12,629 nucleotides of DNA from DAOTVC01 sp034437215. GTDB lineage: Bacteria; Chloroflexota; Anaerolineae; B4-G1; SLSP01. This document shows, piece by piece, positions 1 through 7,862 of this stretch. The stretch is from positions 1 to 12,629 of the forward strand of contig DAOTVC010000121.1 in the NCBI GenBank assembly GCA_034437215.1, written 5' to 3'. A program made the position numbers and the translations under genes. Numbering within the stretch: the stretch's first letter is position 1; each line of letters opens with the position of its first letter. A model generated the notes under the pieces. The model searched no databases and was not told where the DNA came from. It was given only the letters and a program-made list of their open reading frames with translations.

Positions 1-30
1 CTCGCTACCAGGGTTGAGTAAGGAGTAACC

Positions 31-3000
31 ATGTCCCACAACGTCATCGATAACCGCACCGAGAAGCTCGTCGACCACATCCGCCGGGTGCTGCCCGGCT
101 CCGACGCCGCCAAGTTTGCCGTGGGGTACTTCTTCCTCTCGGGCCTGGAGGCCGTCGCCGACCAGCTCTACAACGTCCAAAATCTCCGCCTCCTCATCGG
201 CAACACCTCCAATCGCGAGACCATCGAGCAGCTTGCCGAGGGCTACCGCCGTCTGGAACAGGTGCAGGGCGCGGCTGAAGCGCTTCTCTATCCCAAGAAC
301 GTGCAGAAGCGGGCGGCGGTGGAGGCGACCGCGGCGAACGTCGGCTCCACCGCCGCCCTCATGGACCAGACGGACGGGGCGGAGCAGCCCATCTCCAACC
401 TCGTGCGCCTCATCGAAGAGGGGCGGTTGGAGGTACGCGTCTACACGCAGGGGCGCCTCCACGCCAAGGCCTACATCTTCGACTACGGTCCGAGCTACGA
501 CGCCCAGGGCAGGCCCGTGCCGCAGGATGCCCCCGGGATGGCCATCGTCGGTTCCAGCAACTTCACCCTCTCCGGTGTGACCACCAACACCGAGCTCAAC
601 GTCAAGGTGTACGGCGCGGACAACCACGCGGCCCTCACCGCCTGGTTCGAGGATCTCTGGGACGAGGCGGAGCCCTTCGAGAAACAGCTGATGCGGGAGC
701 TGCGGGGCGCCTGGCCCCTGGCAGAGGTCACCCCCTACGAGATCTACCTCAAGACCCTCTACGAGCTGGTGCGTGAGCAGCTGGAGGGGGAGGAGGGCGA
801 GGAGTTCCTCTGGCGAGACGACATCGCCGCGGTGCTGACGGAGTTTCAGGACCGGGCGGTGCGTCAGGCCGTGCAGATGATCCGTCGCTACGGGGGCTGC
901 TTCGTGGCCGACGTCGTGGGGTTGGGCAAATCCTACGTGGGCGCGGCGATCATCAAGCACTTCGAGCGCCACGACCGGGCGCGCCCGCTCATCATCTGTC
1001 CGGCGCCCCTCGTCGAGATGTGGGAGCACTACAACGAGGCCTACCAGCTCAACGCCCGTGTCCTCTCCATGGGGCAGCTGCGGGAGGACGAGGAGCACGG
1101 GCCGGAGTGGATGCTCTATGACGAGCGCTACCGCTACCGTGATTTCGTGCTGGTGGACGAGAGCCACAACTTCCGCAACACCGGCACCCAACGCTACCGC
1201 GTCCTCCAGTCTTACCTGGCGACGGGCGACCGCCAGGCGCTCTTTCTCACCGCCACCCCGCGCAACAAGTCCATCTGGGACATCTACAACCAGATCCAGC
1301 TCTTCCATCCGGAGGAGGTCACCGAACTGCCCATCGAGCCCCCCCATCTCAAGGACTTCTTCAAGCTCGTCGAGAAGGGAGAGCGCCGCCTGCAAGCGCT
1401 CCTCGCCCCCCTCCTCATCCGCCGCACCCGCGCCCACGTCCTCCGGTGGTACGGCTACGATGCGGAGACGAACGAGCGGGTCGATCCCCAGGAGTTCGAC
1501 CGCTATCGCCATGGCGACCGCCGGGTCTACGTGCTGGGGGGTGGGCGCCAGAACTTCTTCCCCGAGCGGGAGCTGCGCACCGTGGAGTACAGCATCGAGG
1601 AGACCTACGGCGGGCTCTACGACCGGCTGCGCTGCTACATCTCGCCCCCGCAGACCGGCGACGGGGAGGGGTTGACCTACGCGCGCTACGGGCTCTGGAA
1701 CTACGTCCGGCGGGAGAAGCAGGAGGCCCGTCCCTACGTCGACCTCAAGCGGGCGGGCGCCAACCTGCGGGGCCTCATGCGCGTGCTCCTCTTCAAGCGC
1801 TTCGAGTCCAGCGTCCACGCCTTCCGGGAGACGGTGCGACGCATGCTGCGCATCCACCGCGACTTCCTGCGCGCCCTGGACGCGGGCGTGGTCGCTGCCG
1901 GGGAGGAGGCCCAGTCCCTGCTCTACGGCTCCGACGTCGAGGAGGAGCAGCTGCTGCTGGACGCCCTGGAGGAGGTGAGCGGGCGTTACGATCCCGCCGA
2001 CTTCGATCTGGCAGCCCTCCGGGCCGACGTAGCGCACGACACCGCGGTGCTGGAACAGATGTTGGAACTGGTGGAGCCGATCACGCCGGAGCGCGACGCC
2101 AAGCTGGCTCGGCTGCAGGCGCTGCTCTCGAGCGTCCTTCTGGAGCGGCGCAAGGTGCTCGTCTTCACCCAGTACGCCGACACCGCCCAGTACCTCTACG
2201 ATCACCTCCCGCCCTCCCTCGTCACCGGTGACGGTACCCTGGAGGTCATCTACAGCCAGGACAAGAGCAAGGCGCAGATCGTGGCGCGCTTCGCCCCGCG
2301 GGCCAATCCCCAGTACAGCCTACCCGAGGGGCTGCCGGAGATCGACCTCCTCATCGCCACCGACGTCCTCTCCGAGGGGTTGAACCTCCAGGACTGCGAC
2401 AACGTCGTCAACTACGACCTGCACTGGAACCCCGTGCGCCTCATCCAGCGTTTCGGCCGCATCGACCGCATCGGCTCCCGTCACGAGACGATCTACGCCT
2501 ATAACTTCCTGCCCGAACGGCAACTCGAACGCAACCTGCAGTTGCAGCAGAAGCTGGAGCGACGCATCCAGGAGATTCATCAGACCATCGGCGAGGACGC
2601 CGCTATCCTGCACCCTGACGAGCAGGTGAACGCGGAGGCCATGTACGCCATCTACTCCGGCGGCGACCTGGCCGGTTACGAGCAGGAGGAGGTCGACGCC
2701 TATCTGGACCTCAATGAGGCAGCGGAGATCGTGCGCCAGCTGCAGGAGGATCAACCGGAGCTCTACGCGCGGATCCGCGAGCTGCGTGATGGCGTGCGTT
2801 GCGGCTACCGTACCGGGCAGGAAGGCGCGGTGGTCTTCTGCCGCGCGGGGCGTTACCGCCAGCTCTACCTCGTCGACGAAGCGGGGGAGGTGGTGACGCG
2901 GGAGGTACCGCGCATCCTCAATCTCATGCGCTGCGAGCCGGGAACCCCGGCTCACCCGCTACCTGCGGGCTACAACCAACTCGTTATGCAGGTGAAGCGG

Positions 3001-3375
3001 GCCTTTGACGCGGAGGTCACGGCCCGGCGAGCGGAGCAGCAGCACACCGTCTCCCTCACCCGGGCGCAGCGCTACGTGCTGCGAGAGCTGCGCGTCCTCT
3101 ACAACGAAGCGGACGACGACACCCGTCAACAGATCGATCTGCTGACGACGACCTTCAACCAGACCCTCGCGCGTCCTGCCATACGGAGCGCCCTGAACAA
3201 GATCCGGCGGGAAGGGATGACCGGGGAGGCGCTGCTCAGAGCCGTCTCCAGCCTCTACCACCTCCACGGGCTGGACAAGCTGGTGACCCAGATAGAGACC
3301 CAGGAGGAGGAGGCCCCGAACGGCGACCTGCCCCGGATCGTCTGCAGCGAGGCGCAGCGCGGTCATCGGGCTTGA
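31..3375 (+). CDS. PLD-nuclease/SNF2-type helicase fusion protein
   Basis: Probable cytoplasmic DNA translocase or helicase with an attached nuclease. The N-terminal third carries one HKD phospholipase-D motif: H144-x-K146-x4-D151 followed by GSSN at 174-177, as in NgoFVII/BfiI-type nucleases. With one HKD per chain, the active site would need a dimer. The helicase core follows: motif I GLGKS (297-301, K300), motif II DESH (376-379), motif III TATP (407-410), motif V around 777-787 and motif VI QRFGRIDRIG (806-815, arginines 807, 810, 813). About 300 residues of unassigned sequence follow, ending in a PRIVCSEA stretch. The ATG at 31 is chosen because AAGGAG lies at 20-25. An in-frame stop at 19-21 or 15-17 could end an upstream gene that is cut off. 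Proteins of this architecture often lie beside DNA methyltransferases in defence islands (family knowledge), but no partner is visible here. Architecture is secure; the defence role is inference. Confidence 0.9.
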   Translation: MSHNVIDNRTEKLVDHIRRVLPGSDAAKFAVGYFFLSGLEAVADQLYNVQNLRLLIGNTSNRETIEQLAEGYRRLEQVQGAAEALLYPKNVQKRAAVEATAANVGSTAALMDQTDGAEQPISNLVRLIEEGRLEVRVYTQGRLHAKAYIFDYGPSYDAQGRPVPQDAPGMAIVGSSNFTLSGVTTNTELNVKVYGADNHAALTAWFEDLWDEAEPFEKQLMRELRGAWPLAEVTPYEIYLKTLYELVREQLEGEEGEEFLWRDDIAAVLTEFQDRAVRQAVQMIRRYGGCFVADVVGLGKSYVGAAIIKHFERHDRARPLIICPAPLVEMWEHYNEAYQLNARVLSMGQLREDEEHGPEWMLYDERYRYRDFVLVDESHNFRNTGTQRYRVLQSYLATGDRQALFLTATPRNKSIWDIYNQIQLFHPEEVTELPIEPPHLKDFFKLVEKGERRLQALLAPLLIRRTRAHVLRWYGYDAETNERVDPQEFDRYRHGDRRVYVLGGGRQNFFPERELRTVEYSIEETYGGLYDRLRCYISPPQTGDGEGLTYARYGLWNYVRREKQEARPYVDLKRAGANLRGLMRVLLFKRFESSVHAFRETVRRMLRIHRDFLRALDAGVVAAGEEAQSLLYGSDVEEEQLLLDALEEVSGRYDPADFDLAALRADVAHDTAVLEQMLELVEPITPERDAKLARLQALLSSVLLERRKVLVFTQYADTAQYLYDHLPPSLVTGDGTLEVIYSQDKSKAQIVARFAPRANPQYSLPEGLPEIDLLIATDVLSEGLNLQDCDNVVNYDLHWNPVRLIQRFGRIDRIGSRHETIYAYNFLPERQLERNLQLQQKLERRIQEIHQTIGEDAAILHPDEQVNAEAMYAIYSGGDLAGYEQEEVDAYLDLNEAAEIVRQLQEDQPELYARIRELRDGVRCGYRTGQEGAVVFCRAGRYRQLYLVDEAGEVVTREVPRILNLMRCEPGTPAHPLPAGYNQLVMQVKRAFDAEVTARRAEQQHTVSLTRAQRYVLRELRVLYNEADDDTRQQIDLLTTTFNQTLARPAIRSALNKIRREGMTGEALLRAVSSLYHLHGLDKLVTQIETQEEEAPNGDLPRIVCSEAQRGHRA

Positions 3376-3587
3376 AGTGGGCCGGCGCCGGGCGCCTCGG
3401 GAAGAGGGCAGGCGTTGGATAAGGTCACACCTCTCCATGCGTCGCAGCCTGGTCAAATGCCTTCTGCAAGGCGGCAAAGACGCGTCGGTCCTCCCCCCAC
3501 ACCGACGTACTCATCTCGCCAACACGTATCGAGAGCCCTGATTGCCGAGCGCCCGCACCGCGTCTTGACGGTCTAGTCGATTGTTGC
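3363..3587 (-). pseudogene. decayed YkoF-type thiamine/HMP-binding protein
   Basis: Remains of a small one-domain protein, recognised by family wording. Three minus-strand frames carry consecutive parts: DAVRAL (3564-3547), then RQSGLSIRVGEMSTSVWGED and on through VFAALQKAFDQAATHGEV (3547-3428), then VTLSNACPLP and a tail ending at a TGA (3428-3363). Intact relatives, from memory, run GPMST-VWG-D, VFAAL, AF-AA, GEVVMVVTLSNACP in this order. The first break near 3547 is a frameshift. The second at about 3428 fits loss of roughly 10 nt from a GTG-rich run, which removes the VMV and puts a TGA after GEV. The N-terminal beta strand is missing where the inverted repeat begins. The last 13 nt overlap the helicase 3' end, tail to tail. 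Sequencing error could explain one break but hardly both plus the lost N-terminus. The family call rests on memory of motifs, not a search. Confidence 0.6.
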
Positions 3588-3669
3588 GATCCGAAGGCTG
3601 CGGGGGCAGATGGGAGCGCAGATTCGTGCGCGAGCCTGCAGAACGCGCAACCGCCGCAGCCTTCGGATC
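3588..3669. repeat. perfect 16-bp inverted repeat, 50-nt interior
   Basis: The left arm GATCCGAAGGCTGCGG (3588-3603) is the exact reverse complement of the right arm CCGCAGCCTTCGGATC (3654-3669). The 50-nt interior can form a second small stem, TGCGCG against CGCGCA (around 3627-3650). The right arm begins 3 nt after the desulfurase stop on the minus strand, so the operon mRNA would end in a long structured hairpin. No T-run follows on either strand, so it is not a standard intrinsic terminator. It could be an mRNA-stabilising 3' structure, a factor-dependent end, or a small non-autonomous element that truncated the neighbouring YkoF-like gene. Confidence 0.75.
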
Positions 3670-3672
3670 AGC

Positions 3673-4818
3673 CTAGCGGGCCAGCCGCCGTACGGCCTCG
3701 GCCACGACCGTGACCGCACGGTCGATTTCATCCGGCGTCGTCGGACGGCCCACCGAGAAACGAACGGTGCCCATCGCCCAGTCTATCGGTACGTCCATCG
3801 CGCGCAGCACGGAAGAGATGCTCACCGAGTCGGCGTGACAGGCTGCCCCGGCGGAAGCGGCGACGGCCGCGTTGATCTCGGCGAGCAACACGTTGGCCTC
3901 CACGTTGCGGAAGCTGAGGCTGGCGGTGTTGGGGAGCCGTTGCTCCGGATGTCCGTTAAGCCTCACGCGGTCCTCGCCCAGCGCGTCGATCAAGCCCGTG
4001 TGTAGGCGGTCGCGTAGCATCCGCAGGCGAGCGCGTTCCGCCTCGGGATCGCGCCCCGCCTCCTTACATGCCTGCCCCAGCCCGACGATCTCGAGCACAT
4101 TCTCGGTGCCCGGACGGCGCCCATCTTCCTGCCCCGCGCCGTGCAGCAGATTCGGCAGCCGGAGCCCCTCACGGATGTACAGCGCGCCGACGCCCTTCGG
4201 CGCATAGAGCTTGTGTCCCGCCACCGAGAGTAGGTCCACGCCCAGCTCCTCCACCCGGGTCGGGATCTTGCTCACCGCCTGCGCGGCGTCGGTGTGGAAC
4301 AGGACCCCATGCGCGTGCGCGATCTCGGCTAGCGCCGCCACCGGCTGGATCGCGCCGACCTCGTTGTTGGCCTGCATAATCGTCACGAGCAGTGTGTCCG
4401 GCGTCATCGCGCGCGCCAGGTCATCTGGGTCCACTTGTCCGAGCCCGTCAACGGGCAGGACCGTGATTCGGAACCCCTGCCCCTCCAGCCAGTCGCACAC
4501 CTCTACTACCGCGGGGTGCTCGATGGCCGATGTGATGATGTGTCCCCGCCGCTCGGGCTGCGCGAGCGCCACCCCCTTGATCGCCATGTTGTTGCTCTCG
4601 GTGCCGCCGCTGGTGAAGACCACCTCCGCGGGCCGGCAGCCCAGCAGCGCCGCCACCCGGGCGCGTGACGTCTCCACAGCGTGCCGCGCCTGTAGACCAT
4701 AGGGATGCGTGCTGGAAGGGTTGCCGAAGTGCTCGGTGAGATAGGGCACCATCGCCTCCGCGACCACCGGATCGATGGGCGTCGTGGCGTTGTAGTCGAG
4801 ATAGATAGGTTTTGTCAT
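3673..4818 (-). CDS. cysteine desulfurase / selenocysteine lyase-like, class V aminotransferase fold
   Basis: PLP enzyme of the NifS/IscS family, 381 residues (typical length). It would take sulfur from cysteine, or selenium from selenocysteine, giving alanine and a protein-bound persulfide or selenide. Visible landmarks: the YLDYNATTP start, H101 (IEHP) stacking on PLP, D177 (HTDAAQ), the Schiff-base lysine K203 in AGHKLYAPKG, RPGTEN at 235-240, and a catalytic loop cysteine C327 in SAGAACHAD, followed by SSVLRAM and RFSVGR. The GAACH loop resembles the selenocysteine lyase SCLY more than the longer IscS SACTSAS loop, so the preferred substrate is uncertain. The start at 4818 is supported by AGGAGGTG at 4836-4829, 10 nt upstream. 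The gene lies 22 nt after the ABC-2 permease and is the last in the operon. No IscU/SufU scaffold is present in the window. Confidence 0.92.
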   Translation of the reverse strand: MTKPIYLDYNATTPIDPVVAEAMVPYLTEHFGNPSSTHPYGLQARHAVETSRARVAALLGCRPAEVVFTSGGTESNNMAIKGVALAQPERRGHIITSAIEHPAVVEVCDWLEGQGFRITVLPVDGLGQVDPDDLARAMTPDTLLVTIMQANNEVGAIQPVAALAEIAHAHGVLFHTDAAQAVSKIPTRVEELGVDLLSVAGHKLYAPKGVGALYIREGLRLPNLLHGAGQEDGRRPGTENVLEIVGLGQACKEAGRDPEAERARLRMLRDRLHTGLIDALGEDRVRLNGHPEQRLPNTASLSFRNVEANVLLAEINAAVAASAGAACHADSVSISSVLRAMDVPIDWAMGTVRFSVGRPTTPDEIDRAVTVVAEAVRRLAR

Positions 4819-4828
4819 CGTACGTTTT

Positions 4829-4836
4829 CACCTCCT
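4829..4836 (-). promoter_or_regulatory. strong Shine-Dalgarno of the desulfurase gene
   Basis: AGGAGGTG on the minus strand, 10 nt before the ATG at 4818, within the 22-nt gap after the permease stop. It fixes the start and suggests efficient translation from the shared transcript. Confidence 0.8.
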
Positions 4837-4840
4837 GAAC

Positions 4841-5578
4841 TCAGTCGAAACTTTTTTGCACCAGCGCTGTCGCGATGATCAGAAAAGCAGTGCCCAAGAG
4901 CGCCAGGATGGCCAGGTCCCTGGCATACAGCCCCAGGTTCGTTGGACTGCGCCCCGCTTGACGCAACGCATCCACTGCATAGGTGAGCGGCATCAACTGG
5001 GCGATAGCTCGCCTCGATGTGGACATGGTCTCCACCGGCGTAAAGGTGCTCGCCGAGAAAACCATAGCGATGCGTATGACGGTGGCCGGGGGCATGGCTT
5101 GAGGAATGTCCTGAAAGGGCGCGGCTAGGAACAGACCAAAACAGGAGAAGCAGAAGGAGGCAACTAGGCACGCAGTAACAAAGAGCAGCAGGTTCATCCG
5201 TAGCGGAGTGAGCACGATAACGGCGACGAAGTAAACCAGGGAGAGCAGCACGCCAAAGAGCATCCCTGCCCACGCCTTCCCCAACATGACCGTAAAAAGC
5301 GTGCTCGGCGCCGCGAGGAGCGTGTTGAGCGTGCCCGTCCTTCGCTCCAGGGGCAAGGATACGCCCTGGATGGCCCCAGCGCCAAAGAGGATCGCCATAG
5401 CGATCAACCCCGGGATCACCACGGCTAGGTCCAGGCGCCTATCGATGGCGAAGGCCCAGTAGAGAACCAGCGGCAACAGAATCCCAAATGTGAGATTCGG
5501 CCCCTTGAGGAAGTAGATCCGGACATCCTTGGCGGCGATACGGTAAGCGACTTTCGTCCTAAGTCCATCGAAGGGCAT
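4841..5578 (-). CDS. ABC-2 type transporter permease
   Basis: Inner-membrane subunit of an ABC-2 exporter, 245 residues, partner of the ATPase just upstream. Hydrophobicity by eye suggests six membrane spans, at about 28-45, 49-70, 104-124, 128-152, 165-181 and 219-241, with a short cytoplasmic N-terminus. Between spans 2 and 3 lies LERRTGTLNTLLAAP (77-91), the coupling-helix stretch typical of ABC-2 permeases, where the acidic E78 and the TGTL/AAP wording are conserved. Before the last span, PLTYAVDALR (197-206) is another family hallmark. The start at 5578 has a purine-rich GAGAGG about 8 nt upstream. It begins 36 nt after the ATPase stop, so the two are co-transcribed. Substrate unknown: relatives export drugs, sodium, polysaccharides or peptides, and nothing in the sequence decides. 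Confidence 0.9.
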   Translation of the reverse strand: MPFDGLRTKVAYRIAAKDVRIYFLKGPNLTFGILLPLVLYWAFAIDRRLDLAVVIPGLIAMAILFGAGAIQGVSLPLERRTGTLNTLLAAPSTLFTVMLGKAWAGMLFGVLLSLVYFVAVIVLTPLRMNLLLFVTACLVASFCFSCFGLFLAAPFQDIPQAMPPATVIRIAMVFSASTFTPVETMSTSRRAIAQLMPLTYAVDALRQAGRSPTNLGLYARDLAILALLGTAFLIIATALVQKSFD

Positions 5579-5614
5579 CTCGTAATCCTCTCTTCGCGGT
5601 ATCGTGCCGCGATC

Positions 5615-6604
5615 CTACCGGCGTTCCTTTTCGCCCCTCATGACCTCCGACTCCAGGCCGGTCAAGCGAACGAACGCGTCTTCCAGGGACGGACGGGCTG
5701 TGTTGATGGACAGCATCTTCAAGCCGTGGCGTTGTACGATGTCAAAAAGGTGCGAGAAGGTCACGGTCGGATCCTCGACATGCAAGCGCAGCCTCTCCCC
5801 GGTCACGATCACCTTGCTGATGAACGGCTGCTCGGCTAGCATGCGACCCATACCGTCTGCAGCACGGTCTAGGCAGACCTCAATGACGTGCTCGCCTTGC
5901 GCCGCGTTCTTCAGCTTTGCCGGCGTACCCTCCACGAGGATACTGCCCCGATGGATGATCGCGATACGGTGGCAGAGCTGGTCGGCTTCCTCAATGTAGT
6001 GCGTCGTCAGAAAGACCGTCGTCCCCTGCTGGCTCAGCTCCTGTATCAGCGCGCGGAGCTGCCGCGCGCTCTGAACATCGAGCCCGGTTGTCGGCTCGTC
6101 TAGAAAGAGGATATCGGGCTCATGCATCAGCGCGGTTGCAATGGCCAGGTGTTTCCGCATCCCTGTGGAAAAGGTGGCCACAGGGCGATGCCGTGCATCG
6201 TACAGCCCGAAGAGGCGCAGCAGGTGCTCGGCTCGCACCGCCGCTTGCCTCGCGTCAGGATCGTGCAGACTGGCAAAGAAGCGAAGGTTGTCCCAGGCGC
6301 TCATCTCAGTGTAGAGACCGGCCACGTCCGACACGACCCCGATTCGCTCCTTGGCTCTGATAGGATCAGCCATCAGGTCAGAACCGGATACGGCGACGCG
6401 CCCGGAGGTGGGCCGGGTAATGCCAGTACACATCCGGATGGTCGTCGTCTTGCCGGCGCCGTTGGGGCCGAGGAAGCCGAAGACCTCGCCCCGCTGCACT
6501 TTGAAGTCGATATGGTCAACGGCTAAGAAGCCAGCACCCTGAGCATCTTTAGTTCTGTAACGTTTAGTCAAACCCGTCGCTTCTAAAGCAGGGGTCATAG
6601 GCAT
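5615..6604 (-). CDS. ABC-2 type transporter ATP-binding protein
   Basis: Cytoplasmic ATPase of the NatA/DrrA class, 329 residues from the chosen start, powering the adjacent permease. Numbered from that start: Walker A GPNGAGKTT (46-54, K52), signature FSTGMRK (145-151), Walker B LFLDEPTTGLD (166-176, E170), and an H-loop histidine in LTTHYIEEAD. The C-terminal 90 or so residues form the accessory domain common in this class and end in PSLEDAFVRLTG. The Q-loop glutamine is absent: VSDVAGLY (91-98) has D93 there, a change I recall in other NatA-type ATPases. The frame is open to 6721, but the start at 6604 is preferred because AAGGAG (6617-6612) sits 7 nt upstream and the extra N-terminus matches no ABC fold. 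ATG at 6598 is a second option. It lies 40 nt after the transporter gene and 36 nt before the permease. Confidence 0.93.
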   Translation of the reverse strand: MPMTPALEATGLTKRYRTKDAQGAGFLAVDHIDFKVQRGEVFGFLGPNGAGKTTTIRMCTGITRPTSGRVAVSGSDLMADPIRAKERIGVVSDVAGLYTEMSAWDNLRFFASLHDPDARQAAVRAEHLLRLFGLYDARHRPVATFSTGMRKHLAIATALMHEPDILFLDEPTTGLDVQSARQLRALIQELSQQGTTVFLTTHYIEEADQLCHRIAIIHRGSILVEGTPAKLKNAAQGEHVIEVCLDRAADGMGRMLAEQPFISKVIVTGERLRLHVEDPTVTFSHLFDIVQRHGLKMLSINTARPSLEDAFVRLTGLESEVMRGEKERR

Positions 6605-6644
6605 AGAGAGACTCCTTGCGCGATAAGTGAGAGACGAGAGGTGC

Positions 6645-7853
6645 TTACGAACGACCCGAAGGCGAGTGATTCTCGTCGAACGGACAGAGACAGGGCAGCA
6701 CGCCCCGGCGACGCAGCGCACGCACGAGGTAGGTCAGGGCCAGCCCGGTCAGGAAACCCACCGCCATATTGGTCGCCACCGAGAGACCCGCGGTGATGAG
6801 GCACAGCACCAGGGCCCAACCGCGCAGCTTAATGGTGCCCTTGCCCAGCTGGATCCCGACCAGCAACATCATCCCGCCCACCAACGCCATCGGGAAAGCG
6901 GCTACGAGGCTCGAGATCGAACGGCTCAGAAACAGTCCAATGGCGACCTCAATCACCCCCTCCATAATCGGCGCGCCGCCCGTGCGCGCGCCGAAGTAGT
7001 ACTGCCCGGCAAAGCCCCCCGCCCCGTGGCACATGGGCATGCCGCCGAAAAAGGAGGCGACCACGTTCATCACGCCCATGTTGAGCATCAGTTTGCGCTC
7101 GCCGGTTGCCTTCTCGGGGAAGTGCTCGCGAATGAACACCGCAGGGGCGATGACGGCGTTGGTGATCGAGAGGGGTATCTGGGCAAAGCCGGCCAGCAGC
7201 ATAGCCTGCCATACGTCGCCCAGGCGGGGCAGCGTCAGCGGCGGCAGGGAGAGGGTCAGGTCCTCCGCCGCCGGCAGTTTCCCCTGCCAGGCGACGATCC
7301 CCACACCCAGGACCATCAATACCAGCGAGGCGGGCGCGTAGCGGTTCTGGCGCAGCAGGAGTACAATCGCCACAGCCAGCACGCCCAGCAGCGGCGCGGG
7401 CGCCATCATCTGGAGCGCCTGCCAACCCAGGAGGACACCGAGGGCCAGCTGGATGCCACGCACGATAAAGGTCGGCGTGATCGCCACGAGCTTGCGCAGC
7501 AGCCCGGTCAGGACGAGGGCGAACCACAGGAGGCCCAAGCCGAACCCCGAAGCATAGACGAGGGAAGGCGCCCACTGTTGGGCAATGGCTGTCACGGCGA
7601 TCACCTTCTTGGGCTCCACGGGCATCGGCATGCGGTAGATCAATCCGAGCGCGATGTTGGTCAGGCCGAGCATGATGAACAGACCGGCAGGATCCAGTCC
7701 GTTGACGGCGATGTATCCAATCGCGAGCGGGAAGAGCGTGCCGAAGTCGCCCATCGAGCCCGCCAGCTCCCGCAGGTTGAACTCGAAGTCAGGATAGTGA
7801 GGCGTTTGCTCGGCCTCGCCGGCGGCGGGCCGGTCATGGTCTTGTTCTGCCAT
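6645..7853 (-). CDS. MOT1-type molybdate/sulfate transporter
   Basis: Polytopic inner-membrane protein of 402 residues, related to SulP carriers and matching the MFS_MOT1 (molybdate transporter) family wording. Landmarks: NLRELAGSMGDFGTLFPLAIG (26-46, the anion-binding half-helix region), QIPLSITNAVIAPA (225-238), GGMPMCHGAGG (270-280) and YFGARTGG (286-293). The rest is mostly hydrophobic, with about ten spans by eye. No C-terminal STAS domain is present, as is usual for MOT1 and unlike classical SulP. The hydrophilic N-terminus (1-22) and a C-terminal tail with a CLC motif (388-390) face the cytoplasm by family analogy. Start at 7853: an AGGGA lies just upstream and the gap to the exporter gene is only 9 nt. 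Molybdate, tungstate and sulfate cannot be told apart from sequence; selenate is possible given the downstream lyase-like enzyme (inference). Confidence 0.88.
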   Translation of the reverse strand: MAEQDHDRPAAGEAEQTPHYPDFEFNLRELAGSMGDFGTLFPLAIGYIAVNGLDPAGLFIMLGLTNIALGLIYRMPMPVEPKKVIAVTAIAQQWAPSLVYASGFGLGLLWFALVLTGLLRKLVAITPTFIVRGIQLALGVLLGWQALQMMAPAPLLGVLAVAIVLLLRQNRYAPASLVLMVLGVGIVAWQGKLPAAEDLTLSLPPLTLPRLGDVWQAMLLAGFAQIPLSITNAVIAPAVFIREHFPEKATGERKLMLNMGVMNVVASFFGGMPMCHGAGGFAGQYYFGARTGGAPIMEGVIEVAIGLFLSRSISSLVAAFPMALVGGMMLLVGIQLGKGTIKLRGWALVLCLITAGLSVATNMAVGFLTGLALTYLVRALRRRGVLPCLCPFDENHSPSGRS

Positions 7854-7862
7854 GGTGTTTCC

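Noticed and set aside
1..21. Possible 3' end of an upstream plus-strand gene (stops at 15-17 or 19-21).
   Set aside because: Only five or six codons are visible in either frame, so no gene or family can be supported.
3425..3514. A free-standing small minus-strand gene of 29 codons starting at ATG 3514, with an ATGA-like junction to a frame upstream.
   Set aside because: Its residues match the middle of a longer YkoF-type protein, and the flanking frames carry the preceding and following blocks, so it is better read as part of a pseudogene.
3588..3669. tRNA, T-box or integron attC site in the 82-bp hairpin.
   Set aside because: There is no T-arm GTTCGA pattern or anticodon arm, no T-box consensus, and no attC core sites. 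The 16-bp terminal stem is too long for a tRNA acceptor.
3610..4005. Open plus-strand frame of 131 codons opposite the desulfurase.
   Set aside because: It mirrors codon bias of the real minus-strand gene, has no ribosome site and reads as low-complexity Arg/His-rich sequence.
6605..6721. N-terminal extension of the ABC-2 ATPase to an ATG at 6721.
   Set aside because: It would overlap the end of the MOT1-type gene by 77 nt and adds 39 residues foreign to the fold, while a good AAGGAG precedes the ATG at 6604.
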